Part shown: positions 51,004-60,406 of the stretch, one piece after another
How the letters are laid out: each line of letters opens with the position of its first letter
How positions within the stretch are numbered: the stretch's first letter is position 1
DNA from: an uncultured Collinsella sp.
GTDB lineage: Bacteria > Actinomycetota > Coriobacteriia > Coriobacteriales > Coriobacteriaceae
Length of the DNA: 64,000 nucleotides
Assembly (NCBI GenBank): GCA_934655755.1
Contig: CAKUHA010000004.1
Location: forward strand, 1 to 64,000
Reading direction: 5' to 3'
Made by a program: the position numbers and the translations under genes
The notes under the pieces: model-generated
Database searches by the model: none
Seen by the model: the letters and a program-made list of their open reading frames with translations, nothing else
Told to the model about the DNA's origin: nothing

Positions 51004-51171
51004 AGATGTCCCTTCTGTCGCGTCGTTGCCATAGACGGCGCGTGACCCAATAATTATCGCAGGCTGCGCATCGTTGAGTTGTTTAAAACGGTGAGTGCGG
51101 TGGTCGTTTTCTTGAACGGGGGCACTGCCGTTGCTGGCGTTGGGGGCTGTCTTGTTCCGCCTTGCCGGTTT

Positions 51172-51470
51172 GTCTCGATCTGTAACGGTTAGGGGTCAAA
51201 AGTCGGTCTAGGTGTTACAGATTTAGACAAACCAGCGGGACGGTCTTTGTTTGTCTAAATCTGTAACAAGAGGGATGGATTTTGCCGAGTTACTGTTACA
51301 GATTGAGATTTTCTGGCAGGCAGGTTTGGTCTGTCTCGGTCTGTAACATTTGAGACCGGTTTTGGCCGGTAGATGTTACAGATCGAGATATTTGGACAGG
51401 GAGGGCCCCGCTTGTCTAAATCTGTAACAGTTAGACCCTATTTTGCCGAGTAGATGTTACAGATTGAGAC
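51172..51470. repeat. Second array of four 56-57-bp hairpin units, ~80-bp period
   Basis: Units at 51172-51228, 51253-51308, 51333-51388 and 51414-51470, with arms GTCTMRRTCTGTAAC and GTTACAGATYKAGA. Every middle is 27 nt, and spacers are 24-25 nt. The array fills the divergent gap between the PucR gene and the oxidoreductase gene, leaving ~140 bp for the oxidoreductase promoter. Confidence 0.9.
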
Positions 51471-51611
51471 AAACCGGGAGCCGGCCCCACCCCATCCACC
51501 AGCCCTTATCTGCTATCCGCCGATTTCAACTGCGGCCCCGTGCCCCCATGCCATATCCTCTAGACAACTACGCGGCATCATCGCCGCCGCGCCTACAAGA
51601 GAGGAATATCC

Positions 51612-53642
51612 ATGACCGCACCTGTATCCAAGCTGCTCCAGCCCATTACGGTTGGCCCCCTTGAGCTTAAGAACCGCATTATGTTCCCGCCGCTGACCAC
51701 CGGCTACGAGGAGCGCGACGGCTCCATCGGCGAGCGCAGCCTGGCTTTTTACGAGCGCCTGGCCCGTGGCGGCGTGAGCTACATCGTCATCGGCGACGTC
51801 GCTCCCGTCATGACCGCGAGCCCCACGCCCAAGCTGGCGACCGACGCTCAGATTCCCACGTTTAAGGCACTGGCCGACGCCGTCCACAAGCACGGCGCCA
51901 AGGTTGCGCTGCAGCTGTTCCACCCCGAGTACGACGTGCCCGGCGTCGGCCGTATGGTCATGGGCTCCATGGCCGCCGCCAAGGCCGCGCAGGAGGCCAA
52001 GGCCGCCGGCGACGAGGAGACCTTCGCCGCCAAGATGGCCGAGTCCAACGAGATCCGCAAGCAGGCCTACGCCAAGCTGCACCACGACATGCAGCACTTT
52101 GTGAACGAGGCCAGCGTGGAACAGCTCACCCAGATCAAGGAGGCCATCGCCGCCTCGGCCGCCCGCGCGCAGCAGGCCGGTATCGATGCCATCGAGGTCC
52201 ACGGCGACCGTCTGGTGGGTTCGCTGTGCTCCGCGATCCTCAACAAGCGCACCGACGAGTACGGCGGCTCGTTCGAGAACCGCGTCCGCTATGCTCTGGA
52301 GGTCGTCGCCGCCATTAAGGAGGCCGCGCCGCAGCTGATGGTGGAGTACAAACTCCCCGTGATCATGGAGAATTCCGACGGCACGCCGCGCGGCAAGGGC
52401 GGTCTGCAGCCCGACGAGGCCTGCGAGTTCGCCAAGCTGCTCGAAGGCGCCGGCATCGACATGATCCAGGTCGCGCAGGCAAACCACACCGGCAACATGG
52501 GCGACACCATTCCGCCCATGGGCGCCATGCCCTACAACTGGACGCTACCCGTGGCCGAGCGCGTCAAGGCCCTGGTCTCCGTGCCGGTGGCAACCGTCGG
52601 CCGCGTGGTTTCGGTCGAGGCCGGCGAGAAGATCCTGGAAGACGGCTCGGCAGACATTGTCGCCTATGGTCGCTCGCTCATGTGCGACCCCGACATTGCG
52701 CTGAAGGCCGCCACCGGCGAGCCCATTCGCGAGTGCCTCAACTGCAACAAGGGCTGCGTCGATGCGATTCAAAACCGCAAGTACATCTCGTGCGTACTCA
52801 ATGCCGAGAACGGCGACGAGGCGACCATCGCCATTAAGCCGGGCGAGGGCGACAAGAAGATCGCCGTGGTGGGCGGCGGCATCGCCGGCCTGGAGGCCGC
52901 GCGCGTGGCGGCCAAGCGCGGCTACGACGTGACCGTCTACGAGGCAAGCGATCATCTGGGCGGCCAGATTGTGCTGGCGGCCGCGCCTCCGCGCAAGGGC
53001 GAGATCATGCGCTCGGTCGAGTACTACGAGAAGATTCTGCCTGGTCTGGGCGTGAAGGTTGAGCTCAACCATGTCGCTACCGCTGAGGACCTCAACGCTG
53101 CAGACGCCGCGATTGTGGCCGTGGGCGCGCACGACGTGGTCATCCCCGTTCCGGGTGCCGACTCGGAGAAGGTCGTCTCGAGCTGGGACGTGCTGGCCGG
53201 CAAGGTGGAGCTCACGGGACGCGTTGCCGTCATTGGCGGCGGCCTGGTGGGCACCGAGACTGCCGAGTACCTGCTGCAGCACGGCTGCGAGGTGGCGATC
53301 GTGGAGATGCTCGACAAGATTGCCGCGGGCGAGTCCGAGACCATTCTGCCGCTGATTATGAGCGACTTTGCCGAGCACAACGTGGAGCAGCACGTGAAGA
53401 CCCGCCTGACCGCCATTACCGACGAGGGCGTGGAAGCTGTGCGCACTGCCGAGGACGGCGCCGAGGAGCCGGTGAAGATTGCCTGCGATTACGTGGTGAT
53501 GGCCGTGGGCTCCAAGGCCAACGCGTTTGACCTGGACGGCGTGACGGTGCCCGTGACCTGCGTGGGCGACTGCTCGGGCGAGCGCACCGCCGACATTGCG
53601 AGCGCCATTCGCACGGCGTATCACGCGGCCAACGAGCTGTAG
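51612..53642 (+). CDS. Old-Yellow-Enzyme/2-enoate-reductase-like FAD-FMN protein
   Basis: 676 residues. Residues about 8-365 are an FMN TIM barrel (KNRIMFPPLTTGYEERDG; IEVHGDRLVGSLCSAILNKRTDEYGGSFENRVRYALEV). A [4Fe-4S] site follows (CLNCNKGCVDAIQNRKYISC). The C-terminal half is an FAD/NAD(P) reductase (VVGGGIAGLEAARVAAKRGYDV; VIGGGLVGTETAEYLLQHGC; CVGDCSGERTADIASAIRTAYHAA). This architecture is that of 2,4-dienoyl-CoA reductase, 2-enoate reductase and BaiCD/BaiH-type bile-acid enzymes, which reduce activated C=C bonds. The substrate is unknown; steroid or dietary enoates are possible in a gut bacterium. Divergent from PucR. Confidence 0.82.
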   Translation: MTAPVSKLLQPITVGPLELKNRIMFPPLTTGYEERDGSIGERSLAFYERLARGGVSYIVIGDVAPVMTASPTPKLATDAQIPTFKALADAVHKHGAKVALQLFHPEYDVPGVGRMVMGSMAAAKAAQEAKAAGDEETFAAKMAESNEIRKQAYAKLHHDMQHFVNEASVEQLTQIKEAIAASAARAQQAGIDAIEVHGDRLVGSLCSAILNKRTDEYGGSFENRVRYALEVVAAIKEAAPQLMVEYKLPVIMENSDGTPRGKGGLQPDEACEFAKLLEGAGIDMIQVAQANHTGNMGDTIPPMGAMPYNWTLPVAERVKALVSVPVATVGRVVSVEAGEKILEDGSADIVAYGRSLMCDPDIALKAATGEPIRECLNCNKGCVDAIQNRKYISCVLNAENGDEATIAIKPGEGDKKIAVVGGGIAGLEAARVAAKRGYDVTVYEASDHLGGQIVLAAAPPRKGEIMRSVEYYEKILPGLGVKVELNHVATAEDLNAADAAIVAVGAHDVVIPVPGADSEKVVSSWDVLAGKVELTGRVAVIGGGLVGTETAEYLLQHGCEVAIVEMLDKIAAGESETILPLIMSDFAEHNVEQHVKTRLTAITDEGVEAVRTAEDGAEEPVKIACDYVVMAVGSKANAFDLDGVTVPVTCVGDCSGERTADIASAIRTAYHAANEL

Positions 53643-53715
53643 TTGAACATCGCAGCGGGACGGGGCGGTAGCACGGATCCGCCTCGCCCGGCTGCGTCCC
53701 GACGGGTATCGTTTT

Positions 53716-53754
53716 GGGGCGGAGCCTGCAAGCACGGCAGGCCCGCCCCTTTTT
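53716..53754 (+). terminator. Intrinsic terminator of the enoate-reductase-like gene
   Basis: GGGGCGG-A-GCCTGC pairs with GCAGGC-CCGCCCC with one bulge, followed by TTTTT. Confidence 0.85.
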
Positions 53755-54083
53755 GTTTCGCTTCGGTGGATGACAATACACGGAGACCATACGGCGAGAG
53801 GCTGTTTGTTGCGTCAGAAGCTGCTCAAAATTATTGGGGGAGGGGTTAATAATTTCATCCTTCGCGTAAAACTGCCAAAAAGGCGGCAATTTTGTCGGCA
53901 ATCCACCGCCGCCTAGCTACGCGCTAACTACCAGCGTAAATAAATGTTAAAGAATATCCGCACAATCGCTCTAAATGCCCAGATAGCGAAATTGCGATTT
54001 TCAATTAACTGTTACGTGCAAACAGCAAAATGCTACTATCTAACATGCACGTAAGAAAACAGTTTAACGTTTAGGGCTGAGAA
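53755..54083. promoter_or_regulatory. AT-rich control region of the solo HTH gene
   Basis: No gene. Near its end, AACTGTT-ACGTGCA (54007-54020) and TGCACGT-AAGAA-AACAGTT (54046-54064) form a split inverted repeat around a possible promoter (TTACGT at 54012, TACTAT at 54034). This fits autoregulation of the HTH protein downstream. Confidence 0.4.
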
Positions 54084-54488
54084 GTGGCAGGTATGTCAGA
54101 AGCAACAAGGACTCGTTCGCATGCGCCCGAGGTTAGGCAGCGCGCCGTCGAGGTCCTCCAAGAGGGGGTCGGTCATCGCGCCCTCGCCGCGAAACTTGGC
54201 ATTCCCCAGGCCACGGCTCGTCAGTGGGCCCGTGCGTATGCCGTGGGCGGTGCCGATGCCGTGCTCAATGCAGGCTCTCATCACCGCACGTATTCATACG
54301 AAGTCAAGCTTGCCGTGGTCAAGGACCGCCTGGAAAATGGCCTCACGGTCCGCGAGGCCATGATTAAGCACAAGATTCCCAGCGAGTCCTCGGTCAAGGC
54401 TTGGTGCCGCCAGTATCGCGACGGCGGTGCAGCCGCGTTGGTCGATAAGCCGCGAGGCCGCAAGCCACGTGTTAAAAAGGCTGAGTAG
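54084..54488 (+). CDS. Stand-alone transposase-type helix-turn-helix protein
   Basis: 134 residues (GTG 54084 after AGGG; ATG 54093 is the alternative). Two tandem HTH units: VRQRAVEVLQEGVGHRALAAKLGIPQATARQWARAY and VKLAVVKDRLENGLTVREAMIKHKIPSESSVKAWCRQY, ending in KPRGRKPRVKK. This is the pattern of the DNA-binding OrfA of IS3-family elements. No catalytic OrfB, no terminal inverted repeats and no frameshift partner are present, and the chain ends cleanly. It may be a domesticated regulator or an IS relic. The palindrome upstream favours the former. Confidence 0.65.
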   Translation: MAGMSEATRTRSHAPEVRQRAVEVLQEGVGHRALAAKLGIPQATARQWARAYAVGGADAVLNAGSHHRTYSYEVKLAVVKDRLENGLTVREAMIKHKIPSESSVKAWCRQYRDGGAAALVDKPRGRKPRVKKAE

Positions 54489-54769
54489 CGATCGAGATGG
54501 TGCGCCCGCGCGGCGCATTTTTCTTGCCTCGATGTCCCGGTTTGCCCGCGAGCCCCTTGGGACATCCTCCAACGTGGCTAATAATCCGCACGCGGGGGCT
54601 TCGGTTTTTCCGCCGCGATAAATCCCTGCCGCCTCTTACTCCCATCCGGACAGACGCCTTGCCCTGCACGTCCAAAACTCCCCAGTTGACCGAAAACCCA
54701 CCACCGTACCTCCCAATTTGCGCTATAACGTGATGTTGATTAAGCGTTTTTGCATGGGGGAGTGATGGT

Positions 54770-57652
54770 ATGACGCTACTGTATTTCCTTACCCTATTTC
54801 CGCTGGTACCGGCGTTGGGCATGTTGCTCGCGCGCGGTGACCGCGCTCGCGATGCGGTGGGGCTCATAGGCTCCGGCATCATCATGGCGGTGACGGTTGT
54901 AGTCGCCGTCATGTTTTTTGGCATGGGCCCGCAGAGCTTCGAGGTTGCACCGAGCACCTCGCACGTGCTTTCGATCATCAGCTCCGCCATCGACGTGATC
55001 CTGTGCGCCGTCATTCTGTACAACGCGCGCAAATATAAGAGCACGCTCACCACGGTGCTTGGCGTGGTGCAGTTGGTGGGCTCGGTCGCCTTTGCGGCCA
55101 TGACGTTGCCCGCGGCCGAAGCCGTCACCGCCACGCCGCTCTACCTGGATTACATGAGCGTGATCATGGTGCTTGCCGTCGGCATCGTCGGCAGTCTGAT
55201 CTGCGTGTATGCCCTGGGCTACATGAAGGACTTCCAGGCTCACGACGAGCACGAGGCCGCGCTGCGCGGACAGACCGCGCCCGACCGTCGCCCGCAGTTC
55301 CTGGCGCTTATGTTCCTGTTCCTCTCGGCCATGTTCGTCATCGTGACGAGCGACAACCTGGAGTGGCTGTTCTGCGGCTGGGAAATCACCACCGTGTGCT
55401 CGTTCCTCATGATTGGCTACACGCGCACGCCCGAGGCCATCAAAAACGCCTTTACCCAGATCATCCTCAACATGCTGGGCGGCATCGCGTTTTTGGCCGG
55501 ACTCATGTACCTGCACGTTAACGGCATGCCGCTGACCATCTCGGGCATGATCGAGCTTTCCGGTGCCGGCACCGCGCAGTCCGCGCTGCTGGTGATGCCG
55601 GTCGTCCTGCTGTCGCTCGCCGCCCTTACCAAGGCCGCGCAGATGCCGTTCCATACCTGGCTGCTCGGTGCCATGGTCGCTCCCACTCCCACGAGCGCCC
55701 TGCTGCACTCGTCCACCATGGTCAAGGCCGGCGTGTTTCTGATGGTCAAGCTCAGCCCGCTCTATGCCACCTATCCCGTGACGGGCTTTATGGTCACCAG
55801 CGTGGGCGCCATCACGTTTTTGCTCGCCGCCCTCATGGCCATCTCGCAGAGCAACGCCAAACGCGTGCTCGCGTACTCCACCATTTCCAACCTGGGCCTC
55901 ATCAGTGCCTGCTTGGGTGTCGGCGCGCCCGAGGCCGTGTGGGCCGCCATCTTCCTGGTCTTGTTCCATACAGTTGCTAAGTCGCTGCTATTCCTGTGTG
56001 TGGGCACCGCCGAGCATCACATCGGCAGCCGCAACATCGAGGACATGGACGGCATGTTCAGTCGCATGCCGCACCTGACGCGCCTGATGATGCTGGGCAT
56101 TATGGGCATGTTCGTGGCCCCGTTTGGCATGCTCGTGTCCAAGTGGGGTGCCCTGGTGGCGTTTGCGCAGACCGGCAACGTGCTCATGATTATGGTGCTG
56201 GCCTTTGGCTCGGCCGCGACGTTCTTCTTTTGGGGCAAGTGGCTTGCCAAGCTTTCGGGCGTCGACCCCACGGCTCAAAACGTGGAGGTTAATGTCCACA
56301 AGACCGAGTGGACGGCGCTCAACACCATCGCCGCTCTGCTGGTGCTGTGCTGCGTGGCGTTCCCGCTCATCTCGAGCGGTCTGGTGTCGCCTTACCTGGC
56401 CATGGTGTTTGGCCGCGTGCCGCACGTCATTGGCAAGGACGCCATGTATCTGATGGTGGTTATCGTGGCGTTTATCGCCGTGGTGCTGCTGACCTCGTTC
56501 CGCGTGAGCAACAAGCCGCATGTAAATGTGTATTTGTCGGGCGTTGGAACCGAGAGCTACCGTCATTTCCGCGGCTCGATGGGCCACGAAGTAAAGGCCG
56601 AAAAGCGCAACTGGTACCTGGAGGACGCCCTTGGCGAGAAGCGCCTTGGCCCCGCGGGCAGCGTCGTGTGCTGCGCCATCATTTTGTTTGCGCTGCTGTG
56701 CTGCGCGTGGATTGGACCCGAGCGGCTTGCCATGAGCGCGCCCTCGGTGCTGCGCGGTAAGTATTTCGAAGGCTCGGGCGTCGTGGGCATTTTTATTGGC
56801 ACCGTGGCGTTTGCCCTGATCGCGCCGCTTGTGGGCGGCCTGATCGACGGTCTTGACCGCAAGCTTTCAGCCCGCATGCAGGGCCGCGTGGGCCCGCGTC
56901 TGCTGCAGCCCTTCTACGACGTTGCCAAGCTGCTGCGCAAGGCCCCTGCCAGCGTAAACACCATGGACGATACCTATATGGCGTGCGCGCTCATCTTTAC
57001 CGTGGTGGGCGGCGGCATTTTTGTGTCGGGTTCCAACACGCTGCTGTGCGCCTTTATGGTTACGCTTGCCGCGATCTTTGTGGTGCTGGCGTCCGCCTCG
57101 ACGCAAAGCCCGTTTGCGCAGGTCGGTGCCGACCGCGAGCTGCTGCAGGTTATGAGCTACGAGCCCGCCGTTCTGCTGATGAGCGTGGGCCTGTACCTCG
57201 CCACCGATAGCTTTGACTCCATCGCCGTAACCGGGCAGGCGGCCCCCATCATCGTGTACAGTGCGCCCATTTTCCTGGCGTTGCTTGCAGTGCTCACCAT
57301 CAAGCTTCGCAAGTCGCCGTTCGACCTTTCGTACTCGCATCACGCGCATCAGGAGATTGTCCAGGGCGTCGCCACCGAGATGAGCGGCGGCACGCTGGCC
57401 AAGATGAGCCTTATGCACTGGTGCGAGACCGTGCTGTTTTTGATGTGGGTGGGCATGTTCTTTGTCTGGGACAACCCGGTGAGCTGGGTGGTTGCCCTGG
57501 TCGTGATGGCCGCGACGTATTTTGTCGAGGTGCTGATCGATAACACCTTCGCCCGTAGCACCTGGCGCAGCTGCTTTAAGCTTGGCTGGGGCGTGGCGCT
57601 GGTGTTTGGCCTGCTCAACCTCATGCCCATCCTCGTCGACGTGTTTATTTAG
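54770..57652 (+). CDS. Ech hydrogenase membrane subunit: NuoL-like (EchA) fused to NuoH-like (EchB)
   Basis: 960 residues, two subunits in one chain. Residues 1 to about 560 are a NuoL/EchA-type proton-pumping antiporter (DNLEWLFCGWEITTVCSFLMIGYTR; MPFHTWLLGAMVAPTPTSALLHSSTMVKAGVFLMVKL; RVLAYSTISNLGLI). After a loop and two linking helices, residues ~670-960 are NuoH/EchB-like (GLDRKLSARMQGRVGPRLLQPFYDVAKLL; QVGADRELLQVMSYEPA; LRKSPFDLSYSHHAHQEIVQG). The stop is followed by AGGAGG and echC, 12 nt on. The fusion fixes the ion-pump and the module that couples it to the catalytic arm in 1:1 ratio. Confidence 0.85.
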   Translation: MTLLYFLTLFPLVPALGMLLARGDRARDAVGLIGSGIIMAVTVVVAVMFFGMGPQSFEVAPSTSHVLSIISSAIDVILCAVILYNARKYKSTLTTVLGVVQLVGSVAFAAMTLPAAEAVTATPLYLDYMSVIMVLAVGIVGSLICVYALGYMKDFQAHDEHEAALRGQTAPDRRPQFLALMFLFLSAMFVIVTSDNLEWLFCGWEITTVCSFLMIGYTRTPEAIKNAFTQIILNMLGGIAFLAGLMYLHVNGMPLTISGMIELSGAGTAQSALLVMPVVLLSLAALTKAAQMPFHTWLLGAMVAPTPTSALLHSSTMVKAGVFLMVKLSPLYATYPVTGFMVTSVGAITFLLAALMAISQSNAKRVLAYSTISNLGLISACLGVGAPEAVWAAIFLVLFHTVAKSLLFLCVGTAEHHIGSRNIEDMDGMFSRMPHLTRLMMLGIMGMFVAPFGMLVSKWGALVAFAQTGNVLMIMVLAFGSAATFFFWGKWLAKLSGVDPTAQNVEVNVHKTEWTALNTIAALLVLCCVAFPLISSGLVSPYLAMVFGRVPHVIGKDAMYLMVVIVAFIAVVLLTSFRVSNKPHVNVYLSGVGTESYRHFRGSMGHEVKAEKRNWYLEDALGEKRLGPAGSVVCCAIILFALLCCAWIGPERLAMSAPSVLRGKYFEGSGVVGIFIGTVAFALIAPLVGGLIDGLDRKLSARMQGRVGPRLLQPFYDVAKLLRKAPASVNTMDDTYMACALIFTVVGGGIFVSGSNTLLCAFMVTLAAIFVVLASASTQSPFAQVGADRELLQVMSYEPAVLLMSVGLYLATDSFDSIAVTGQAAPIIVYSAPIFLALLAVLTIKLRKSPFDLSYSHHAHQEIVQGVATEMSGGTLAKMSLMHWCETVLFLMWVGMFFVWDNPVSWVVALVVMAATYFVEVLIDNTFARSTWRSCFKLGWGVALVFGLLNLMPILVDVFI

Positions 57653-57664
57653 GAGGCGGCGTTT

Positions 57665-58255
57665 ATGGATCATAAAATGTCGCGCTCGCCGTGGGTTATT
57701 CATTACGACGGCTCGAGCTGTAACGGATGCGATATCGAGGTGCTGGCCTCGCTCACGCCACTGTTCGATGCGGAGCGCTTTGGTGTGGTCAACACCGGCA
57801 ATCCCAAGCATGCGGACATCTTTTTGGTGACGGGCTCGGTCAACGCGCAGAATCTGCCTGTCGTGCGCCAGATCTATAACCAGATGCTCGAGCCCAAGTG
57901 CGTGGTGGCGTGCGGCATTTGCGCGTGCTCGGGCGGCGTGTTCCGCGATGCCTACAACGTGATCGGTGGCGTGGACCGCGCGATTCCCGTGGACGTGTAC
58001 GCGCCCGGGTGCGCCATTCGCCCCGAGACCGTGATCGATGCCATTGTGGAGGCGTGCGGCATTCTGGACCAGAAGGAGGCCGTGATGCGCGCCGGCGGCG
58101 ATCCGCTCACCGTGGGCGGCGCTGCTACCTGGGACGGTGGCGTTGAACTGGGCGAGGACGGGTTTGTAGCTGCTGCGGGGGCCGGGGCTGATGGCGCAGG
58201 TGTCGACGCAGGCGCGGCTGACGGTGCGCCCGCCGCTGCAAAGGAGGCCGAGTAA
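57665..58255 (+). CDS. echC: Ech hydrogenase small subunit (NuoB-like, EchC)
   Basis: 196 residues. The core (about 1-140) binds one [4Fe-4S] cluster next to the active site, with cysteines in CNGCD, VACGICACSGG and APGCAIRP. A ~45-residue Ala/Gly/Asp-rich tail follows (from about GVELGEDGF), which the family does not need. ATG 57665 has AGGAGG. Its last codon overlaps the start of echD (TAATG), so translation is coupled. Confidence 0.88.
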   Translation: MDHKMSRSPWVIHYDGSSCNGCDIEVLASLTPLFDAERFGVVNTGNPKHADIFLVTGSVNAQNLPVVRQIYNQMLEPKCVVACGICACSGGVFRDAYNVIGGVDRAIPVDVYAPGCAIRPETVIDAIVEACGILDQKEAVMRAGGDPLTVGGAATWDGGVELGEDGFVAAAGAGADGAGVDAGAADGAPAAAKEAE

Positions 58256-58953
58256 TGCAAAAGGCAATCTATACCACCGTCGGGATCGATGAGCTGCTGT
58301 CGCATGTGCAGGCGCTCAAGGGTGCCGGCGCGCGCTTTGTGCAGATGCATGCCGAGCGCTGTATAGACGACGGTTCGTATCGTCTGGTCTATACGTTTAT
58401 CAACGTCCGCGCCGCGCAGGAACAGATTGCGCGGGACGGTAACTATGCGATTGAGAATCTGGTGGTCGAGGGTATCGACCGGTACCAGGAGATCCCGTCC
58501 ATCAGCTCGTACTATCCGGCGGTGTTCCCGTTTGAGAACGAGGCGCACGACCTGTTTGGCCTTGCCATCACCGATATGCAAATCGACTTTAAGGGCTTTT
58601 TCTACCAGGTCTCGACGGCCGAGCCCATGAGTGTCATCACGCCCGAGGTGAAGGCTGCGCGCGAGAAGGCCATGAAGGTCCGCGCCGCTGCCGAGGCCAA
58701 GGCGCGCAAGGCCGCGGCCGAGAAGGCCGCCGCTGCGGGGGAGGGCACCGGCGATGCTGCGGGCGCTGCCGCCGTCCAGCCCACCGCGGCTGCCGGTTCC
58801 GATGCTCAGCATGACGAGGCTGCTGCCAAGGCCGCGCTCAAAGCCGCCGAGATGGAGGCAAAGCTCGCCGCCATGGATCCCGAGAAAGCGGCCAAGGTCC
58901 GCGCGGCGCTTGCCGCCAAGGCCGCCCGCGACAAGCAGAAAAAGGAGGCGTAG
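58255..58953 (+). CDS. echD: Ech hydrogenase NuoC-like subunit (EchD) with long Ala/Lys tail
   Basis: 232 residues. The first ~125 match NuoC/EchD (ARFVQMHAERCIDDGSYRLVYTFI; ISSYYPAVFPFENEAHDLFGL). From about residue 130 to the end is a low-complexity Ala/Lys/Glu-rich, strongly helical tail (EKAMKVRAAAEAKARKAAAEKAAAA ... MDPEKAAKVRAALAAKAARDKQKK). Family members of this type are usually much shorter, so the tail nearly doubles the protein. It might bind another subunit or nucleic acid, or be harmless. It overlaps echC and is 5 nt before echE. Confidence 0.82.
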   Translation: MQKAIYTTVGIDELLSHVQALKGAGARFVQMHAERCIDDGSYRLVYTFINVRAAQEQIARDGNYAIENLVVEGIDRYQEIPSISSYYPAVFPFENEAHDLFGLAITDMQIDFKGFFYQVSTAEPMSVITPEVKAAREKAMKVRAAAEAKARKAAAEKAAAAGEGTGDAAGAAAVQPTAAAGSDAQHDEAAAKAALKAAEMEAKLAAMDPEKAAKVRAALAAKAARDKQKKEA

Positions 58954-58958
58954 GGTCC

Positions 58959-60047
58959 ATGGCACATCGCTCCGTTATTCCGTTTGGCCCGCAGCATCCG
59001 GTGCTGCCCGAGCCGCTCCATTTGGATCTGGTGCTCGAGGACGACCGCGTTATCGAGGCAATTCCTCAGATCGGTTTTGTGCACCGCGGACTCGAGAAGC
59101 TCACCGAAAAGCGTGATATGCATCAGTTTGGCTACATCGCCGAGCGCATTTGCGGCATCTGCGCCGTGGGCCATAGCTGCGGCTATGCCACAGCTTGCGA
59201 GCGTATGCTCGACATCGAGGTTCCTGGCCGCGTGCAGTATATCCGCACCATTTTGCATGAGCTTTCGCGCATTCACTCGCACCTGCTTTGGCTGGGCCTT
59301 CTCGCCGACGCCTTTGGCTTTGAGGCGCTGTTCTATCGTTCGTGGACCCTGCGCGAGCAGATTCTCAAGATCTTCGAGAGCACCTGCGGTGGCCGCGTGA
59401 TCCTGTCAATCAACGAGATCGGCGGCCTTAAGCACGACATCGAGGACTCCGAACTGGCAGGTATTGTCCAGACGCTCGAGGCCATGCGTCCCGACTACGA
59501 GGCCCTGGTGCATACGTTTTTGAAGGACGATAGCTGCGGCGAGCGCCTGCATGGCGTGGGCGTGATCAGCAAGAAGGACGCGCTGGAGCTTTCGATGGTC
59601 GGCCCGTTCGGTCGCGCCTCGGGTGTGGATTACGACGTGCGCATGTTTGGCGACGGCGCTTATGCGGACTTGGCCGCGTTTGAGCCCATCGTGGCGACCG
59701 ACGGCGACTGCTATGCCCGCTGCCAGGTGCGTTGCGCCGAGGTCGCACAGGCCATGGACATTATCAAGGAACTTGTGGACAAGATTCCGCACGACGGTAT
59801 CGGTGGGCGCACCAAGCTTACACCGGCCGACGGTGCGCGCGGCGAGGTCGTGATTGAGCAGCCGCGCGGCGAGGCGTACTACTATGTGCGCGGCAACGGC
59901 ACTAAGAACCTGGACCGCTTCCGTGTGCGCACGCCGACGTCGCAAAACCTGGCCGGTCTGACGCACGCGCTGCAGGGTGTGCTCATTGCCAATGTGCCCA
60001 TGATTATCCTGACCATCGACCCCTGCATTAGCTGCACGGAAAGGTAG
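58959..60047 (+). CDS. echE: Ech hydrogenase large subunit with [NiFe] site (NuoD-like, EchE)
   Basis: 362 residues. Both nickel-iron cysteine pairs are present: RICGIC (Cys65/Cys68) and DPCISC (Cys356/Cys359). This makes it a true hydrogenase rather than a complex I NuoD relative. The chain ends DPCISCTER-stop, without the cleavable C-terminal extension removed by HycI-type proteases in other hydrogenases. It reduces protons with ferredoxin electrons or oxidises H2, coupled to ion movement by EchAB. Maturation genes (hyp) are not in the window. Other landmarks are GPQHPVLPEPLHLDLVLEDD and FVHRGLEKL. Confidence 0.93.
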   Translation: MAHRSVIPFGPQHPVLPEPLHLDLVLEDDRVIEAIPQIGFVHRGLEKLTEKRDMHQFGYIAERICGICAVGHSCGYATACERMLDIEVPGRVQYIRTILHELSRIHSHLLWLGLLADAFGFEALFYRSWTLREQILKIFESTCGGRVILSINEIGGLKHDIEDSELAGIVQTLEAMRPDYEALVHTFLKDDSCGERLHGVGVISKKDALELSMVGPFGRASGVDYDVRMFGDGAYADLAAFEPIVATDGDCYARCQVRCAEVAQAMDIIKELVDKIPHDGIGGRTKLTPADGARGEVVIEQPRGEAYYYVRGNGTKNLDRFRVRTPTSQNLAGLTHALQGVLIANVPMIILTIDPCISCTER

Positions 60048-60054
60048 GCGCGGC

Positions 60055-60396
60055 ATGAGTTTACTGACATTTGCCAAGACGGCCTTGGGTTCTATGGTCA
60101 AGCAGCCGGTGACGGTGTGCTATCCGCAGGAGGAGCTCGCGGCGCCGGAGCGGCTGCACGGACATATCGTTAACGACATGGATGTGTGCATCTGCTGCGG
60201 CATGTGTGCACGTCGCTGCCCGGCGGGCGCCCTTGCTGTTGACCGCAAGGGCGGAACGTGGTCGATCGACCCGTATGCCTGCGTGGTGTGCGGCGAGTGC
60301 ATCGAAAGTTGCCCCAGGCACTGCCTTACTATGGATACCGCCCGCACCCCAGTCGCGGCGGATAAGACTCCCACGGTAGAAACCAAGCCGGAATAG
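60055..60396 (+). CDS. echF: Ech hydrogenase ferredoxin subunit (NuoI-like, EchF)
   Basis: 113 residues with two [4Fe-4S] motifs, CICCGMCARRCPAGA and CVVCGECIESCPRHC. They sit after an N-terminal segment (LLTFAKTALGSMVKQPVTVCYPQEE) like the membrane-docking start of NuoI-type subunits. It carries electrons from soluble ferredoxin to the small subunit. The last gene of the operon, 7 nt after echE, followed by a perfect 14-bp GC hairpin. Confidence 0.9.
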   Translation: MSLLTFAKTALGSMVKQPVTVCYPQEELAAPERLHGHIVNDMDVCICCGMCARRCPAGALAVDRKGGTWSIDPYACVVCGECIESCPRHCLTMDTARTPVAADKTPTVETKPE

Positions 60397-60406
60397 CGCT
60401 GAAATA

